Source: Gallalistipes aquisgranensis (GTDB taxonomy: Bacteria > Bacteroidota > Bacteroidia > Bacteroidales > Rikenellaceae). From it: a stretch of DNA of 64,000 nt. The position numbers and the translations under genes were made by a program. Location of the stretch: positions 1,054,001-1,118,000 of the forward strand of contig NZ_JADCJY010000001.1 in assembly GCF_014982715.1 (NCBI RefSeq), given 5' to 3'. Within the stretch, counting starts at the first letter, position 1, and every line of letters starts with the position of its first letter. The notes under the pieces were generated by a model. That model saw only the letters and a program-made list of their open reading frames with translations. It searched no databases and was not told where the DNA came from. Shown one piece after another: positions 18,937-27,198 of the stretch.

Positions 18937-19710
18937 CTACTTTCTATTCCCCAACTCCCGCAACCGGATTTCGGTAATCACTTTCTGGGTATATTTGGGG
19001 AAATCGCCGTTCATCATCCATGAATAGTAGCTCGGTTCTTCACGGAATACTTCAGCTACGCTACGGCCCTTATGCTTCCCGAAATTGAACACCTCCACTC
19101 CCTTCTCGTCATAGACGATACGGCCGGCATAATCTACGAACTGACTGCGCGAAGAGAAATCGGCCAGGAAATCTATGTCGTTTTTCAACTCTTCGTAACG
19201 GTCGAGCTGTGCCATCAGCACCTCATAAGTGGCCAACGTATCGGCCTCGGCCGAATGGGCGTTCTCCAAATCCTTGTCGCAGTAGAACTTGTAAGCGGCC
19301 ACCAGCGTACGCTGTTCCATCTTGTGAAAGATGTTCTGCACATCCACCATCTTGCGTTTCTTCAGGTCGACATCCACCCCGGCGCGCAGAAACTCCTCGG
19401 CCAGCACGGGAATATCAAACTTGTTGGAGTTGAAACCTCCGAAATCGCACCCCTCGATATAGGCTGCCAACGACTTGGCGATCTCCCGGAACCGGGGACA
19501 ATCTTTCACATCCTCGTCCGTAATACCGTGTACGGCCGTAGCGGCCGGAGGAATCGGCATTTCAGGATTGATCCGCCGGGTCTTCACCTCTTTCGTACCG
19601 TCGGGCATCACCTTCACCAGGGATATCTCGACGATCCGGTCACGAGAAGGATCTACCCCGGTCGTCTCCAGATCGAGAAACACGATCGGATTTTTCAGGT
19701 TCAGCTTCAT
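18937..19710 (-). CDS. DnaQ-like DEDDh 3'-5' exonuclease
   Basis: 257 aa. Exonuclease I motif FLDLETTG (Asp13, Glu15), Exo II GFNSNKFDIPVLAEE, and Exo III HSAEADTLATYEVL with the DEDDh-type His-Asp. A C-terminal small domain, FNFGKHKGRSVAEVF...YYSWMMNGDFP (about 212-245), resembles the exodeoxyribonuclease-X-type tail. It may be the proofreading subunit (epsilon) or a repair exonuclease; lying 8 nt downstream of dnaN favours a replication role. No signal peptide. Confidence 0.86.
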   Translation of the reverse strand: MKLNLKNPIVFLDLETTGVDPSRDRIVEISLVKVMPDGTKEVKTRRINPEMPIPPAATAVHGITDEDVKDCPRFREIAKSLAAYIEGCDFGGFNSNKFDIPVLAEEFLRAGVDVDLKKRKMVDVQNIFHKMEQRTLVAAYKFYCDKDLENAHSAEADTLATYEVLMAQLDRYEELKNDIDFLADFSSRSQFVDYAGRIVYDEKGVEVFNFGKHKGRSVAEVFREEPSYYSWMMNGDFPKYTQKVITEIRLRELGNRK

Positions 19711-19718
19711 CCTTCCCC

Positions 19719-20846
19719 CTACGCGTTAATCATCATCGGCATCAGCAGCATCAGCGTGGTACTGGTCTGCTTATCGTCGTACACAGGCTTGAACACACCG
19801 GCCCGGGTGGAATCGGCCAGCTCGACCAGAACACTGGGCGTTTCGATATTGGAAAGAATCTCCACGAGGAAGGTCGATTTGAACCCGATCGTGATCGCTT
19901 CTCCGTCGTAGTTGCACGGGAGCGACTCATTGGCCGACACCGAAAAGTCGAGGTCCTGCGCCGTCAGGTTGATCACGCTCGAGGCGATGTCCAGTTTGAT
20001 CAGATTGGTCGCCTGATTCGAGCAGACAGCCACACGTTTGATCGCATTGAGCAGTTCCACCCGATCCACGATCACCTTATTGGGATTGGCCGCAGGAATC
20101 ACCGCATTATAATTGGGATAGTTACCTTCGATCAGCCGGCAGATCAGCATATGGCTTTTCAGACGGAACATCACGTTCTTCGCATCGAAAGCTACCCGGA
20201 TCGGTTCGTCCTCCTTCGGCAGGACGGCCCGCAGCAGATTGGCCGGCTTTTTGGGCAGGATGAACGAAGCCGTAACGCCTCCCGTCTGGCTCTCATCCGT
20301 GTATTTCACCAGTTTATGGGCATCGGTCGCCACAAAAGTGAATCCTTCTGCATCCATATTGATATAGATACCGTTCATCACCGGGCGCAGTTCGTCGTCG
20401 GCCGTGGCGAAAATGGTCTTGCCGACACCGTTCTGCAAGGTTTCCACTTCGAAAGTAAATTCCTTCTTCTCCTCGTTGAGTTCCGGAATCGCAGGATAAC
20501 TCAAACCCGAAGTGCCGGGAAGCGCCAGCGAACCACTTTTCCAACTCACCTTGATCTCCCAGGTCGATTCATTGGCCTCGATCGTCAGCGGCTGTTCCGA
20601 AAACTCCTTCAGCGAATCGAGCATCAGTTTGGCCGGAGCGGCGATCAGCCCCTCTTTCTCCACACTCTCCACCTTGATCGTACCGACCAGCGTAGTTTCC
20701 AGATCGGAAGCGGTCACCTTCAATTCGCCATCCTTCAACTCCAACAGAAAGTAATCGAGAATGGGCAACGTATTTTTGTTGCTGATCACCTTTCCGGTGG
20801 TCTGCAGCAACGACAGAAGTGCGGAACTCGAAATGACAAACTTCAT
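19719..20846 (-). CDS. dnaN: DNA polymerase III subunit beta (sliding clamp)
   Basis: 375 aa. Three clamp repeats are recognisable, beginning MKFVISSSALLSLLQTTGKVIS, continuing with the LPGTSGLSYPAIPE and FVATDAHKLV segments, and ending with the typical LMLLMPMMI strand. It tethers polymerase III to DNA. Here it is not next to dnaA but upstream of a DnaQ-like exonuclease (8-nt gap), which makes a compact replication operon. 29 nt separate it from the upstream same-strand DUF4886 gene, so read-through from that promoter is possible. Confidence 0.96.
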   Translation of the reverse strand: MKFVISSSALLSLLQTTGKVISNKNTLPILDYFLLELKDGELKVTASDLETTLVGTIKVESVEKEGLIAAPAKLMLDSLKEFSEQPLTIEANESTWEIKVSWKSGSLALPGTSGLSYPAIPELNEEKKEFTFEVETLQNGVGKTIFATADDELRPVMNGIYINMDAEGFTFVATDAHKLVKYTDESQTGGVTASFILPKKPANLLRAVLPKEDEPIRVAFDAKNVMFRLKSHMLICRLIEGNYPNYNAVIPAANPNKVIVDRVELLNAIKRVAVCSNQATNLIKLDIASSVINLTAQDLDFSVSANESLPCNYDGEAITIGFKSTFLVEILSNIETPSVLVELADSTRAGVFKPVYDDKQTSTTLMLLMPMMINA

Positions 20847-20875
20847 AGTTTCTGATGTTTTAAATCCTTATATAC

Positions 20876-21838
20876 TTATTTTTTGTTTTTCAATGTCTTT
20901 TGCGCCGTTTTCCTCAAGTAGGAAGCGAAGTCGGCCGGGATGCCTTCAGGAACGAAAGTCAGCCGTGCGGGCGACTCTCCGAACAACACGCCGTACCAGA
21001 CCAGCCCGCCCAGATAGCATCCGGCATCGGAGGCGTGATTGGCGTCCAACTTCAACTTTCCGGTTTTCTTGTCCCAGAAATACCCCTTGTGCAGGGAGTA
21101 TGCCTGTGCCGGCAATTCAGGTGCTTCGGCCGCCTTCCTGTCGAATGTCGCATCCACCTTATAACCGTATTCCGGATCGGAACAAACCGTCCAGAATGCA
21201 TCTCCCACGGGAATCACACCGACACCCAGTTCCTCGGCGACTTTCCGGTAAGCCGCACGGGAAAGTCGCCACATCTCTTCGTCCGAAGCACATCTCACCT
21301 GTTTTCCCGAAGCGTCAATTTCTTTCAGCCCGAACCGGGGTGCATCCGTCCGATAGGCCCAAGTCTGATGTATCAGAATACGGGCCTCGGGCTGGAATTT
21401 CCGGACATAATCGTACAGGTTCCGTGCATACGGTTCATAAGTGGCCGGACAAGACGAGAAGAAGGAATATTGTTGCATCGTCACCACATCCCACTTCTCT
21501 TCGGTCAGCAACACTTTCAACGGCTTTTTCGCCCAGTAAGCCCCTCCCTCAGGATTTTCAGGGTCCTGTTCGTGTATCTGTACGAACCTCCAATGCTTTT
21601 CCAAAGGGCAGCCGCCGGTTTCCGCCCGACCGATAACGAGGACATGTCCGCCGTTCTCTGCCAATTGAGGCAAATAGGTCGAAGCGTTTTTAGAAAAGCT
21701 GTTTCCGATCAGCAGCACCCGCAATGTATCGGCCTTTTTTCCTCCTGCGAATACAGAGGAAAATGCCATTACTCCTGCCAGCACGAGACTGGCGATCACG
21801 GTTCCCCGCATGAATCCAGCTTCAGCGATCTTCTTCAT
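20876..21838 (-). CDS. DUF4886 SGNH/GDSL-type exported hydrolase
   Basis: 320 aa. Signal peptide through about residue 32 (ASLVLAGVMAFSSVFA-G). SGNH block I reads LRVLLIGNSFSKNAS with the presumed nucleophile serine, and a late DANHASDAGCYLGG block provides the Asp/His pair; WAYRT and MQQYSFFSS lie between. The family (DUF4886) is common in gut Bacteroidota and probably deacylates or otherwise hydrolyses glycan esters, though a substrate is not established. Own promoter box 16 nt upstream. No polysaccharide-utilisation genes adjoin it. Confidence 0.78.
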   Translation of the reverse strand: MKKIAEAGFMRGTVIASLVLAGVMAFSSVFAGGKKADTLRVLLIGNSFSKNASTYLPQLAENGGHVLVIGRAETGGCPLEKHWRFVQIHEQDPENPEGGAYWAKKPLKVLLTEEKWDVVTMQQYSFFSSCPATYEPYARNLYDYVRKFQPEARILIHQTWAYRTDAPRFGLKEIDASGKQVRCASDEEMWRLSRAAYRKVAEELGVGVIPVGDAFWTVCSDPEYGYKVDATFDRKAAEAPELPAQAYSLHKGYFWDKKTGKLKLDANHASDAGCYLGGLVWYGVLFGESPARLTFVPEGIPADFASYLRKTAQKTLKNKK

Positions 21839-21854
21839 TCATTCAAAAATTTCT

Positions 21855-21862
21855 CAAAGATA
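21855..21862 (-). promoter_or_regulatory. -7 box TATCTTTG for the DUF4886 gene (possibly also dnaN)
   Basis: Exact TAnnTTTG on the minus strand, 16 nt before the start codon. Confidence 0.65.
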
Positions 21863-21873
21863 ACTCAATCTTT

Positions 21874-22755
21874 TCAGATTGACGACAATTTATCGAGAGA
21901 CATTACGATCATTTTATTAACAAAAGGCCGGTAGTCCGTGGCGGCATTTTTGGCGATCCGCTGGGCGATGATCGTGCAGATGGTGGCAGCCTCGTGCCCC
22001 ATCAGACGGGCAAGTCCCGCCAGCGCAGAGCCTTCCATTTCAAAATTGGTGATTCTGCGCCCTTTGTAATCGAACGATTCGATCTTTTCGTTCAGCCGCG
22101 GGTCGGCCGGCTGCAAACGCACCCAACGACCTTGCGGAGCATAGAATCCGGGGGCCGACACGGTGATCCCTTCGCGGGTCGAATCGGCGAAAAGTTTCGC
22201 CAGACGCTCCGAGGCATTGATGAAATAGGGCTTGGCCAGCAGCGGATTCCAATCCGTATGTTTCATGAAAGCCTGTTCGATATCCAGATCGCACACGTCA
22301 TTCCGCCCCTTGTAGAAATTCAGCAATCCGTCAAACCCGACCGAAGTGCGGGAAAACAACAGCGTTCCGATCTCCAGATCGGGCTGTATGGCCCCGGAAG
22401 TTCCCAAACGCACCAGCGTCAGTTTCCTCCCGGCCTCCTTCACCGTGCGGGTCTTGAAGTCGATGTTGGCAAGAGCATCCAGTTCTGTCACGACGATGTC
22501 GATGTTGTCCGTTCCGATTCCGGTCGAAATCACCGTCAGGCGTTTCCCCCTGTAAATTCCCGTAACCGTCGTGAATTCCCGATTGGAGACTTTCATCTCC
22601 TTCGTATCGAAATAGGAAGCCACCAGGTCCACCCGGCCGGGATCGCCGACCAGAATCACAGTGTCCGCCAGTTGTTCCGGCAGCAGATGCAGATGAAACA
22701 CGGAGCCGTCTCCGTTGATGATGAGTTCCGAAGGTGCGATAATTCGTTTATCCAT
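21874..22755 (-). CDS. Nucleoside phosphorylase (uridine phosphorylase-like)
   Basis: 293 aa cytoplasmic NP-I family enzyme, splitting nucleosides with phosphate. Phosphate-site motif LVGDPGRVDLVASYF near residue 40, the strand VISTGIGTDNIDIVVTEL, LVRLGTSGAIQPD and the ribose-binding EMEGSALAGLARLMG (Met-Glu pair) are all in order. The active-site set is closer to uridine/purine phosphorylases than to MTA nucleosidases. The ATG at 22755 opens the conserved region; the frame is open far upstream but that part is antisense to the phosphoglucosamine-mutase gene and is not coding. Confidence 0.85.
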   Translation of the reverse strand: MDKRIIAPSELIINGDGSVFHLHLLPEQLADTVILVGDPGRVDLVASYFDTKEMKVSNREFTTVTGIYRGKRLTVISTGIGTDNIDIVVTELDALANIDFKTRTVKEAGRKLTLVRLGTSGAIQPDLEIGTLLFSRTSVGFDGLLNFYKGRNDVCDLDIEQAFMKHTDWNPLLAKPYFINASERLAKLFADSTREGITVSAPGFYAPQGRWVRLQPADPRLNEKIESFDYKGRRITNFEMEGSALAGLARLMGHEAATICTIIAQRIAKNAATDYRPFVNKMIVMSLDKLSSI

Positions 22756-22763
22756 GGCATTGG

Positions 22764-22795
22764 TTTGTATTATTGGTATAAAAGTAATATTTTCG
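22764..22795 (+). promoter_or_regulatory. Promoter for the phosphoglucosamine-mutase gene
   Basis: TTTG at 22764-22767, 20-nt spacer, TATTTTCG at 22788-22795 (one mismatch to TAnnTTTG), 18 nt before the ATG. Confidence 0.6.
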
Positions 22796-22813
22796 TGGGA
22801 AAATTCATAGCTT

Positions 22814-24202
22814 ATGACCTTAATTAAATCCATTTCCGGCATAAGGGGGACGATCGGAGGGACTCCCGGCGAGAACCTGACCCCGACGGACATCGTCCGT
22901 TTCACTTCGGCATACGCACGTCTGCTCCGCAAAAACAACACCGAAAAACCGTTGAAAGTGGTCGTGGGACGCGATGCGCGGCTCTCGGGCGAAATGGTGC
23001 AGAATCTGGTGGAAGGCACCCTGCTCGGTTGCGGGGTCGATGTGGCGAGCGTCGGTCTCTGCACCACTCCCGGAGTGGAAATGGCTGTAGTGGCCAAAGG
23101 CGCCGACGGGGGCATCATCATCACGGCCAGCCACAACCCCCGCCAGTGGAATGCACTCAAACTGCTCAATGCCCGGGGAGAGTTCCTCAGTGATGCAGAA
23201 GGCAAGCAGGTGCTGGCTCTGGCGGCCGACGACGACTTCGCTTTCGCCGAAATCGACCGGATCGGACACATCGTAGAACGCCAATCCTTCGACCGCCAGC
23301 ATATCGAGGCCGTACTCGCTCTTCCTCTGGTCGATGTAAACGCCGTTAAAGCGAAGAGATTCAAAGTAGTGGTCGATGCAGTCAATTCCGTCGGAGGTAT
23401 CGTCATCCCTGCATTGCTGCGGGCACTGGGCTGCGATGTGATCGAACTGAACTGCAATCCGAACGGAGAGTTCGCCCACAATCCCGAACCCCTGCCCGAA
23501 CACCTGACCGCTATCTCCGCTCTGGTCGTGGCCGAAAAAGCCGATCTAGGCGTAGTGGTCGATCCCGATGTGGACCGGCTGGCATTGGTATGCGAAAACG
23601 GTTCGATGTTCGGTGAAGAGTACACGCTGGTCGCCGTAGCCGATTACGTGCTTTCGCACACGCCCGGCAACACGGTCTCCAACCTCAGTTCCTCGCGTGC
23701 CTTGCGAGACGTGACCGAAAAGAGAGGCGGCAAATACGCTGCCGCAGCCGTGGGAGAAGTGAATGTAGTGGCTAAAATGAAAGAGACAGGAGCCGTAATC
23801 GGCGGAGAAGGCAATGGCGGAGTGATCTATCCCGCCCTGCATTCCGGCCGTGACGCTCTGGTGGGCGTAGCGCTTTTCCTGACCCATCTGGCACGATCGG
23901 GCATGACCGTTTCGCAACTGCGGGCAACCTACCCCTCTTATTACATTTCAAAAAACAGGATTCAGCTGACTCCCGCGATCGATGTGGACAAGGTGCTTGC
24001 CCAGATCAAGGCAAAGTACGCTCACGAACAGGTCACGGACATCGACGGCGTAAAGATCGACTTTCCGACGGAATGGGTCCATTTGCGTAAATCGAACACG
24101 GAACCGATCATCCGCATATACAGCGAGAGCCGGGACAAGGCGTCGGCCGACCGGCTGGCCGAACAGATTATCGGCGAAATCAAGGCCGTCTGCGGACTTT
24201 AG
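22814..24202 (+). CDS. glmM: Phosphoglucosamine mutase (alpha-D-phosphohexomutase family)
   Basis: 462 aa. Converts glucosamine-6-phosphate to glucosamine-1-phosphate for peptidoglycan and lipid A synthesis. Four-domain mutase: phosphoserine loop ITASHNPRQWN with Ser106, metal loop VDPDVDRLALV, sugar loop GGEGNGGVI and phosphate loop RKSNTEPIIRIY. Bacteroidota carry several paralogous mutases, so phosphomannomutase activity cannot be fully excluded; the GEGNGG sugar loop, with Asn rather than the usual GEQSGH, is a variant worth noting. Ends at a strong terminator. Confidence 0.85.
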   Translation: MTLIKSISGIRGTIGGTPGENLTPTDIVRFTSAYARLLRKNNTEKPLKVVVGRDARLSGEMVQNLVEGTLLGCGVDVASVGLCTTPGVEMAVVAKGADGGIIITASHNPRQWNALKLLNARGEFLSDAEGKQVLALAADDDFAFAEIDRIGHIVERQSFDRQHIEAVLALPLVDVNAVKAKRFKVVVDAVNSVGGIVIPALLRALGCDVIELNCNPNGEFAHNPEPLPEHLTAISALVVAEKADLGVVVDPDVDRLALVCENGSMFGEEYTLVAVADYVLSHTPGNTVSNLSSSRALRDVTEKRGGKYAAAAVGEVNVVAKMKETGAVIGGEGNGGVIYPALHSGRDALVGVALFLTHLARSGMTVSQLRATYPSYYISKNRIQLTPAIDVDKVLAQIKAKYAHEQVTDIDGVKIDFPTEWVHLRKSNTEPIIRIYSESRDKASADRLAEQIIGEIKAVCGL

Positions 24203-24222
24203 AACAAAAGACTCTCCACAAG

Positions 24223-24252
24223 AAAACACCTCCTTTGCAGGAGGTGTTTTTT
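24223..24252 (+). terminator. Terminator after the mutase gene
   Basis: 11-bp perfect stem AAAACACCTCC/GGAGGTGTTTT (24223-24233 with 24240-24250), 6-nt loop, T-run. Confidence 0.92.
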
Positions 24253-24269
24253 ATTTAACCGGAAAATCC

Positions 24270-24277
24270 TATATTTG
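24270..24277 (+). promoter_or_regulatory. -7 box TATATTTG for the M20 dipeptidase gene
   Basis: Exact TAnnTTTG, 26 nt before the ATG. Confidence 0.7.
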
Positions 24278-24303
24278 AGAAATCACACAAACCATCTGTA
24301 TTT

Positions 24304-25671
24304 ATGAAAAAAACCATTGATTATATCCGGGCAAACCGGGAACGTTTCGTCGAAGAACTTTTCGGTGTGCTGCGCATTCCTTCGATCAGCGCGGAAAGCC
24401 GCCACAAGGACGACATGGTACGCTGTGCGCAATGGCTGGCCGAATCGTTGCTCAAGGCGGGCGCAGACATGGCCGAAGTGATGCCGACCGAAGGAAACCC
24501 CGTGGTGTATGCCCAAAAGATCGTCGATCCGGCCAAGCCGACAGTATTGGTGTACGGCCATTATGACGTGATGCCGGTCGATCCGGTCGACCTGTGGCAC
24601 ACCGCCCCGTTCGAGCCCGTTATTAAAGAGGGACGTATCTGGGGACGCGGGGCCAACGACGACAAGGGCCAGTCGTTCATGCATGTCAAGGCATTCGAGG
24701 CGATGACCGCCACGGGCGAACTTCCCTGCAACGTGAAGTTCATGATCGAAGGAGAAGAGGAGATCGGTTCCGAACACCTCGGAACATGGTGCTCGGAGCA
24801 CAAAGAGATGCTCGCAGCCGACGTCATACTGGTCTCCGATACCAGTTTGTTGGCGTGGGATACTCCCTCGATTACCTGCGGATTACGCGGATTATGTTAC
24901 ATGGAAGTAGAGGTTACGGGACCTGACAAAGACCTGCACTCCGGTCTTTATGGCGGGGCTGTGGCCAATCCAGCCAATGTACTGGCGCGGCTGATCGCTT
25001 CGCTGGTGGACGAAAACGGTCATATCACGATCCCTCATTTCTATGACCGGGTTCGAGAACTCACTCCTGCCGAACGCAAAGATTTCAATAAAGCACCCTT
25101 TTCACTTGAAAGATACAAAGATGCGCTTTCAATCGGCGAAGTGGAAGGAGAGGCAGGTTACACCACGATGGAGCGTACGGGAGTACGTCCGTCACTTGAT
25201 GTGAACGGTATCTGGGGTGGTTATACGGGAGAAGGTACCAAAACAGTCATTCCATCGAAGGCCTGTGCGAAAATTTCCATGCGGTTGGTCCCGGACCAGA
25301 GCTTCGAAGAGATTGCCAGGCTATTCACCGCTCATTTCGAGGCTATTGCACCGCCCAGTGTAAAGGTAAACGTAAAGACACTGCACGGAGGAGAACCCTA
25401 TGTTTCCCCAACCGACCTGCCGGCCTACCGAGCTGCGGCACAAGCCATTGAAGATACTTTCGGGAAGACTCCCCTGCCCTTCTATTCCGGCGGCAGCATT
25501 CCGATTATCAGTACGTTCGAAAAGGTTCTCGGACTGAAATCCATCCTGATGGGCTTCGGTCTCGACCGGGATGCGATCCATTCTCCGAACGAGAGTTACG
25601 GTTTGGAAAACTTCTACCGCGGCATCGAAACGATCGCATGGTTCTACAAATACTTTGCGCAATTGCGGTGA
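24304..25671 (+). CDS. M20 family dipeptidase
   Basis: 455 aa cytoplasmic two-zinc peptidase of the CNDP/PepV-like branch. Metal ligands are visible in order: His86 in VLVYGHYDVMP, the bridging Asp119 in GANDDKGQ, the catalytic and metal glutamates in IEGEEEIGSEH, the aspartate in VSDTSLL, and the histidine in DAIHSPNESYG near the C-terminus. The lid domain (about residues 200-330) contains GPDKDLHSGLYGG. Releases amino acids from dipeptides; specificity is unknown. Monocistronic, bounded by its own promoter and an unusually long terminator stem. Confidence 0.9.
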   Translation: MKKTIDYIRANRERFVEELFGVLRIPSISAESRHKDDMVRCAQWLAESLLKAGADMAEVMPTEGNPVVYAQKIVDPAKPTVLVYGHYDVMPVDPVDLWHTAPFEPVIKEGRIWGRGANDDKGQSFMHVKAFEAMTATGELPCNVKFMIEGEEEIGSEHLGTWCSEHKEMLAADVILVSDTSLLAWDTPSITCGLRGLCYMEVEVTGPDKDLHSGLYGGAVANPANVLARLIASLVDENGHITIPHFYDRVRELTPAERKDFNKAPFSLERYKDALSIGEVEGEAGYTTMERTGVRPSLDVNGIWGGYTGEGTKTVIPSKACAKISMRLVPDQSFEEIARLFTAHFEAIAPPSVKVNVKTLHGGEPYVSPTDLPAYRAAAQAIEDTFGKTPLPFYSGGSIPIISTFEKVLGLKSILMGFGLDRDAIHSPNESYGLENFYRGIETIAWFYKYFAQLR

Positions 25672-25684
25672 CCGCATCCGGTTC

Positions 25685-25724
25685 ATATAGAAAAGTGCCC
25701 GCATTTGCGGGCACTTTTCTATAT
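25685..25724. terminator. Long bidirectional terminator between converging genes
   Basis: 18-bp perfect stem (25685-25702 with 25707-25724) with a 4-nt loop. A-rich and T-rich flanks make it functional on both strands, for the dipeptidase and the threonine-synthase-like gene. Confidence 0.93.
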
Positions 25725-25768
25725 CCATCTCCATGACACCCCACCAGGGTTCCTTCCGAAAATCGAAA

Positions 25769-27064
25769 CTACCGGGTAAAGAGTGCCTCGACCTTTTCGA
25801 CCACCTCTTCGGGCGAAGGATCGAGAGGAAATACAAGCGAAGGGGTCAGATTCCAAAGTGTTTTACCCTGCTGGAACAGTTTTTCCCCACCTCCCGTAAT
25901 GTTGAGCATCACGGTGTCCGAAGGTTTGACACGTCCCTCCCTGACCGAGGCGATCAGCGATGCGGTCGCTACGCCGGCTGCCGAATAGATGTCGATTCCT
26001 TCGGTCGCCAGAAAAATATTGATCGCGGCCCGGGCCTCTTCATTTGTCACCTTGAGGATGTCCCCGTCCGTATCTTTCAGTGCGTCGTAAAGTCCTCCGG
26101 CGATGCCGTAAGGAGGCTTGCGATTGGAGAGCACCTTGGCGTCGATGGACTCGGCATCCAGTCGGGCCTGGTCGTCGTCATAGGGCAACAACTCGCGGGA
26201 ATCGGCCTTCCATGCATTGTACATGGGCAGGAACGGTGCGTTCTGCGATACGATCAATTTCATCTTATGTTTACCGAACCGACCGTCCTCTATCAGACGA
26301 ATATTGGCCTCCCAGGCCGCAATGGCTCCCGTACCGCTGCCCACAGCCTGGAAATAGAAGTCCGGAATCCGGCCGATATGAGTCACGGCAGACAATACCG
26401 TGGTAGCCATTCCGTCGCGGCGGGCGATGTTCTTGGCTCCTCCTTCGGCAATAAATTTGTCGGATTTGAGCACCAGATTGCTCAAGTGAATGGCATCGAA
26501 ATAGTCCCCCCCCTTCCGTGCGGCGATCAGTTTCACACAGTCGTCAAGGGGATGTTCGAACCAGAGAGCCTCCAGATTATCCTCCGGCACGCTCAACAGC
26601 AGAGGAATGTGGTTGTCAGAGCAGACTTTGGCAAATGCCCGGGCCGTATTTCCGGCCGAAGCCACCACCAGCACCTTACCGCAATCGGGATTGAGGCGGC
26701 CACATACGGAGTAGGCCTCCGTCTCCTTGAACGAACAGGTGGTCATCCGCGCCCCGATCCGGGGATAATAACCGTTGAATGTAATGTAAAGATTTTCCAA
26801 TCCCAGTTCCTCGGCCAATCCTTTGCTCTTGTAGGTCACGGGCGCACTCGATCCTTTCAGGATACGACGCACGGGCAACCAGTCGCAAAAACGATACAAC
26901 CCGTAGCTGTCGTCTTTGGGGGCCAGCTGCCGGCTCTCATAGTCGGCACGGATCAGCGACGGATGCGGACACAGCGAATCTTCCAACATCCAGCCGTCAT
27001 CGGGGAAAAGACGTCCCGTCGCGACATTTTTCAGAGAATATCCGGTAGCAGTGAAATTTTTCAT
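25769..27064 (-). CDS. Threonine-synthase-fold PLP enzyme, probable cysteate synthase
   Basis: 431 aa fold-type II PLP enzyme. The PLP lysine is Lys113 in MTTCSFKETEA, where true threonine synthases read SFKDRG; the SFKE(x)EA form is the one I associate with the threonine-synthase-derived cysteate synthases that make L-cysteate from phosphoserine and sulfite. The phosphate-binding loop GSGTGAIAAWEAN and the VVASAGNTARAFA asparagine loop are intact. Cysteate is the head-group precursor of sulfonolipids known from Alistipes and relatives. Start 27064 opens the conserved N-terminus. Threonine synthase proper remains the alternative. Confidence 0.65.
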   Translation of the reverse strand: MKNFTATGYSLKNVATGRLFPDDGWMLEDSLCPHPSLIRADYESRQLAPKDDSYGLYRFCDWLPVRRILKGSSAPVTYKSKGLAEELGLENLYITFNGYYPRIGARMTTCSFKETEAYSVCGRLNPDCGKVLVVASAGNTARAFAKVCSDNHIPLLLSVPEDNLEALWFEHPLDDCVKLIAARKGGDYFDAIHLSNLVLKSDKFIAEGGAKNIARRDGMATTVLSAVTHIGRIPDFYFQAVGSGTGAIAAWEANIRLIEDGRFGKHKMKLIVSQNAPFLPMYNAWKADSRELLPYDDDQARLDAESIDAKVLSNRKPPYGIAGGLYDALKDTDGDILKVTNEEARAAINIFLATEGIDIYSAAGVATASLIASVREGRVKPSDTVMLNITGGGEKLFQQGKTLWNLTPSLVFPLDPSPEEVVEKVEALFTR

Positions 27065-27097
27065 TCGAATCGGTTTTGTTCTGATTAAAAATACACA

Positions 27098-27105
27098 CAA
27101 ATATA
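27098..27105 (-). promoter_or_regulatory. -7 box TATATTTG for the cysteate-synthase-like gene
   Basis: Exact TAnnTTTG on the minus strand, 33 nt before the start. Confidence 0.65.
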
Positions 27106-27198
27106 GGGCAAAATCGGATGACAGAGCCTTTTAAAAGGCTTCAAATCATCGTCCCGATCCCAAAATACGTCTTTATACTTACTTGGTTCGTACGTATA

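Noticed and set aside
22756-23625. Long upstream extension of the nucleoside phosphorylase frame
   Set aside because: It is antisense to the phosphoglucosamine-mutase gene; the phosphorylase domain begins at the internal ATG at 22755.
27125-27140. 16-bp palindrome between nspC and the cysteate-synthase-like gene
   Set aside because: It is AGCCTTTT/AAAAGGCT with no loop and no following T-run, so it is weak evidence for a terminator and was not listed.
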